Positions 30,617 through 32,489 of a stretch of 32,489 bases of DNA are shown one piece after another. The stretch spans positions 1-32,489 of the forward strand of contig CABZNM010000007.1 of assembly GCA_902527075.1 (NCBI GenBank), written 5' to 3'. Source of the stretch: an uncultured Pelagibacteraceae bacterium (GTDB lineage: Bacteria > Pseudomonadota > Alphaproteobacteria > Pelagibacterales > AG-422-B15). Each line of letters begins with the position of its first letter. The first letter of the stretch is position 1. Below the pieces are notes generated by a model that was given only the letters and a program-made list of their open reading frames with translations, searched no databases and was not told the origin of the DNA. A program made the position numbers and the translations under genes.

Positions 30617-30657
30617 ACCTACTAATAATTATTAAATGAAAATTTAGAAAAGAAAAA

Positions 30658-31227
30658 TTATTCTTTATTTTCTTCAACATTTTTAGGAGTTTCTTCACTT
30701 GTTTCTGTCTGTGAAGCTTCCTGTTTTTGCTCTGCGTCAGTAGATGCTTCATTTGGCTCTTTCTGTTCTAATATTTCATTTTCATCATCGGGCGCATCGC
30801 CCAGAGCTTCAGCAGTCTCAACTTCATCTTCTTCAACGCCATATAAACTTGCAAGATCAGGTTGTTTTTTCCTTATTCGCTCTACGATACGAGCTTTCTT
30901 TCCAGTCAATTCTCTTAAGTAGTAAAGCTTTGCACGTCTCACCTGTCCACTTCTAACTACTGTTATCGACTCAATTGAAGGACTAAATAATGGGAATACT
31001 CTTTCAACGCCTTCACCAAAGGAGATTTTTCTTACTGTAAAACAAGAACTTAAACCTCGATTTCTTTTAGCTATACAAACGCCCTCAAAACCCTGAACTC
31101 TCTCTCGAGTACCCTCAGTAACCTTTACATTTACTCTAACAGTATCACCTGGATGAAACTGAGGAATTTTCTTGCCTTTGATAAGTGTTTTAATCTGATC
31201 TTTTTCAAATTGTTCTAGAATGTTCAT
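30658..31227 (-). CDS. rplS: Ribosomal protein L19 with an acidic C-terminal tail
   Basis: L19 sits at the 30S-50S interface. The core, about residues 1-120, starts [15 protein letters not shown] and includes [35 protein letters not shown] and [18 protein letters not shown]. About 70 extra residues follow. They are very rich in Glu, Asp, Gln, Ser and Thr, with almost no hydrophobic residues, and must be disordered. The open frame runs 48 codons further upstream, but that part lies inside trmD and lacks family similarity. I chose the ATG at 31227, which has GAGG about six bases before it and lies 28 bases after trmD. Confidence 0.97.
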   Translation of the reverse strand: MNILEQFEKDQIKTLIKGKKIPQFHPGDTVRVNVKVTEGTRERVQGFEGVCIAKRNRGLSSCFTVRKISFGEGVERVFPLFSPSIESITVVRSGQVRRAKLYYLRELTGKKARIVERIRKKQPDLASLYGVEEDEVETAEALGDAPDDENEILEQKEPNEASTDAEQKQEASQTETSEETPKNVEENKE

Positions 31228-31255
31228 TGGTAACCTCGATGGGTGTTTTAATACT

Positions 31256-31978
31256 TTATTTTGATAATGTCTTGTTTTTTTTGTAGTTTTTCCATAAATC
31301 AGGTCGATTCTTTTTTGTGATTTTTTCTGCCATTTCAAGCCTCCATTTTGTGATTTTTTTATGGTGTCCACTTAATAAAACCTCAGGAATCTTAATATTT
31401 TTCCATTTTTTTGGACGCGTGTATTGAGGATATTCTAATAAATTATTTGAAAATGACTCTAAGTCTTTTGATGAAACATCTCCAAGAGTCCCCGGCAATA
31501 ATCTAATGATTGATTCAACTACCGCCTGGGATGCAACCTCACCACCTGCAAGAATAAAATCACCAATGCTCACTTCCTCAATATTATGATAATCCAAAAC
31601 TCTCTGATCTATGCCTTCGTATCTACCACATATCATTATCACCCCTTTTTTTTTACTTAAGTTTTGAACCTGCTTTTGTGATATACGTTTTCCGCGTGGA
31701 CTTAAATATAGCAGTGGGTAGTCTGATTTATTTTTTATGCCTTTGTAACTTTCCGAAATAGCCTTGCTTAACATTTCAGGCTTTAAAATCATCCCTGGTC
31801 CTCCTCCTGCTGTTGTACCATCTACAGACTTATGAATGCCTTTAGCATACTTCCTTGGATTTATGGTTTTTAAAGACCAAATTTTATTTTTAAGTGATCT
31901 GCCTACATTTCCTATGCCTAATACACCTGGGAAAATTTCAGGGAATAATGTAATGATTTTAACTTTGTATGCACTCAT
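31256..31978 (-). CDS. trmD: tRNA (guanine-37-N1) methyltransferase
   Basis: This 240-residue SPOUT-class enzyme methylates G37 next to the anticodon, preventing frameshifts. The start [31 protein letters not shown] (58-68), and the knotted cofactor site ([21 protein letters not shown] with E121 and D124, [13 protein letters not shown]) are all in order. The C-terminal helical domain ends lysine-rich. It starts in a TAATG overlap with rimM and lies 28 bases before rplS, the conserved rimM-trmD-rplS order. Confidence 0.98.
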   Translation of the reverse strand: MSAYKVKIITLFPEIFPGVLGIGNVGRSLKNKIWSLKTINPRKYAKGIHKSVDGTTAGGGPGMILKPEMLSKAISESYKGIKNKSDYPLLYLSPRGKRISQKQVQNLSKKKGVIMICGRYEGIDQRVLDYHNIEEVSIGDFILAGGEVASQAVVESIIRLLPGTLGDVSSKDLESFSNNLLEYPQYTRPKKWKNIKIPEVLLSGHHKKITKWRLEMAEKITKKNRPDLWKNYKKNKTLSK

Positions 31979-32481
31979 TATTGATAATCACTTATATTTT
32001 TTACTTTCAGAACATTATTTTTTACATCAACTTCATCAATTACATACTTTGAGTATGGAATGAAAAAAGTTTTTTTATTTTTATCGATAATTTCTATTAC
32101 ATCATTTGCACCATAATTGGCTATGTTCATAACTTCTCCAATTATCTTACAACTTTCATCTATAACCTTCATACTCTTTATTTGGTAATAATAATATTGC
32201 CCATCTTCAGATATTTCGGGGAATTTATGGTTCTTAACTGTAATATTATTATTAATAATATCTTCAGCTTTTTCTCTGGTATCGATTTCATGGACAGATG
32301 CAATAAGTAAATTTTTTGATGTACTTACTTTACTGAGCTGTACGTCTATGTATTTGTCTCCAATCGTTATTGGACCATAATTAAATATATCTTCAGCGTT
32401 CTTAGTATAAGAAATAATTTTAAATTGCCCTTTAAGACCTCTTGCTGAACTTATTTTGCCTATAACAACCAAGTCACTCAT
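31978..32481 (-). CDS. rimM: 16S rRNA processing protein RimM
   Basis: This 167-residue protein assists maturation of the 30S head by binding S19. The N-terminal domain has VIGKISSARGLKGQFKIISY, the conserved GLKG motif. The C-terminal PRC-barrel is at about residues 92-167 with YYYQIKSMKVI, IIGEVMNIANYGANDVIEI and FIPYSKYVIDEVD. The length is typical. The eight bases beyond its start read TACGTTTA on the coding strand, so the upstream gene (expected rpsP) probably ends in a TAA that overlaps this ATG, though only two codons of it are visible. Confidence 0.96.
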   Translation of the reverse strand: MSDLVVIGKISSARGLKGQFKIISYTKNAEDIFNYGPITIGDKYIDVQLSKVSTSKNLLIASVHEIDTREKAEDIINNNITVKNHKFPEISEDGQYYYYQIKSMKVIDESCKIIGEVMNIANYGANDVIEIIDKNKKTFFIPYSKYVIDEVDVKNNVLKVKNISDYQ

Positions 32482-32489
32482 TAAACGTA

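Noticed and set aside
30623..30634. Perfect AT palindrome before leuC as an operator
   Set aside because: A 12-base palindrome made only of A and T is expected by chance in this composition and has no second copy that I could see.
31228..31371. Upstream 48-codon extension of rplS
   Set aside because: It lies within trmD in another frame and lacks L19 similarity; the family start MNILEQF has its own ATG and GAGG ribosome site.

Overview
This 32.5 kb window is an ordinary stretch of chromosome from an AT-rich, tightly packed alphaproteobacterium. By eye it is roughly one-third G+C. The longest gap between recognised genes is about 170 bp, many neighbours share stop/start bases, and there are no insertion sequences, CRISPR arrays, rRNAs or tRNAs. 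The gene order is alphaproteobacterial: an atpHAGDC F1 operon without the Fo genes, next to priA; mdh-sucCDAB-lpdA in one run; sdhCDAB downstream of a CoA-ester lyase; and rimM-trmD-rplS followed by leuCD-leuB-asd. The composition and compactness suggest a streamlined marine lineage of the SAR11 or SAR11-like kind. That placement is inference and was not tested by phylogeny.

Layout. Bases 1-4866 hold the F1 ATP synthase operon on the minus strand, in transcription order atpH, atpA, atpG, atpD, atpC. priA (minus) follows and is divergent from a small plus-strand cluster (7007-10502): a transaldolase-family aldolase, the xerC recombinase, an NTF2/SnoaL-like protein, a di-iron fatty-acid hydroxylase that resembles alkylglycerol monooxygenase, and an unrecognised seven-helix membrane protein. 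This cluster meets lpdA tail to tail, sharing a TTAA. Bases 10499-20731 (minus) carry mmsA, mdh, sucC, sucD, sucA, sucB and lpdA. A small Smr-domain gene on the plus strand points towards sdhB. Bases 21187-32481 (minus) form a nearly gapless run: rimM, trmD, rplS, leuC, leuD, leuB, asd, a lyase-hydratase fusion, sdhC, sdhD, sdhA and sdhB.

How the genes work together. Most of the window is central energy metabolism. 2-Oxoglutarate dehydrogenase (sucA, sucB, lpdA), succinyl-CoA synthetase, succinate dehydrogenase and malate dehydrogenase cover the TCA cycle from 2-oxoglutarate to oxaloacetate except fumarase, and ATP synthase uses the resulting proton gradient. mmsA and the lyase-hydratase fusion both make or use propionyl-CoA or glyoxylate-level CoA esters that feed the cycle. 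leuBCD and asd serve leucine and aspartate-family amino acid synthesis, and rimM-trmD-rplS serve translation.

No clearly new biological system was found. The items most worth a second look are the lyase-hydratase fusion, the NTF2/hydroxylase/membrane-protein trio, the acidic tail on ribosomal protein L19, transaldolase-type residues in a protein often labelled fructose-6-phosphate aldolase, and a structured spacer between smr and sdhB.
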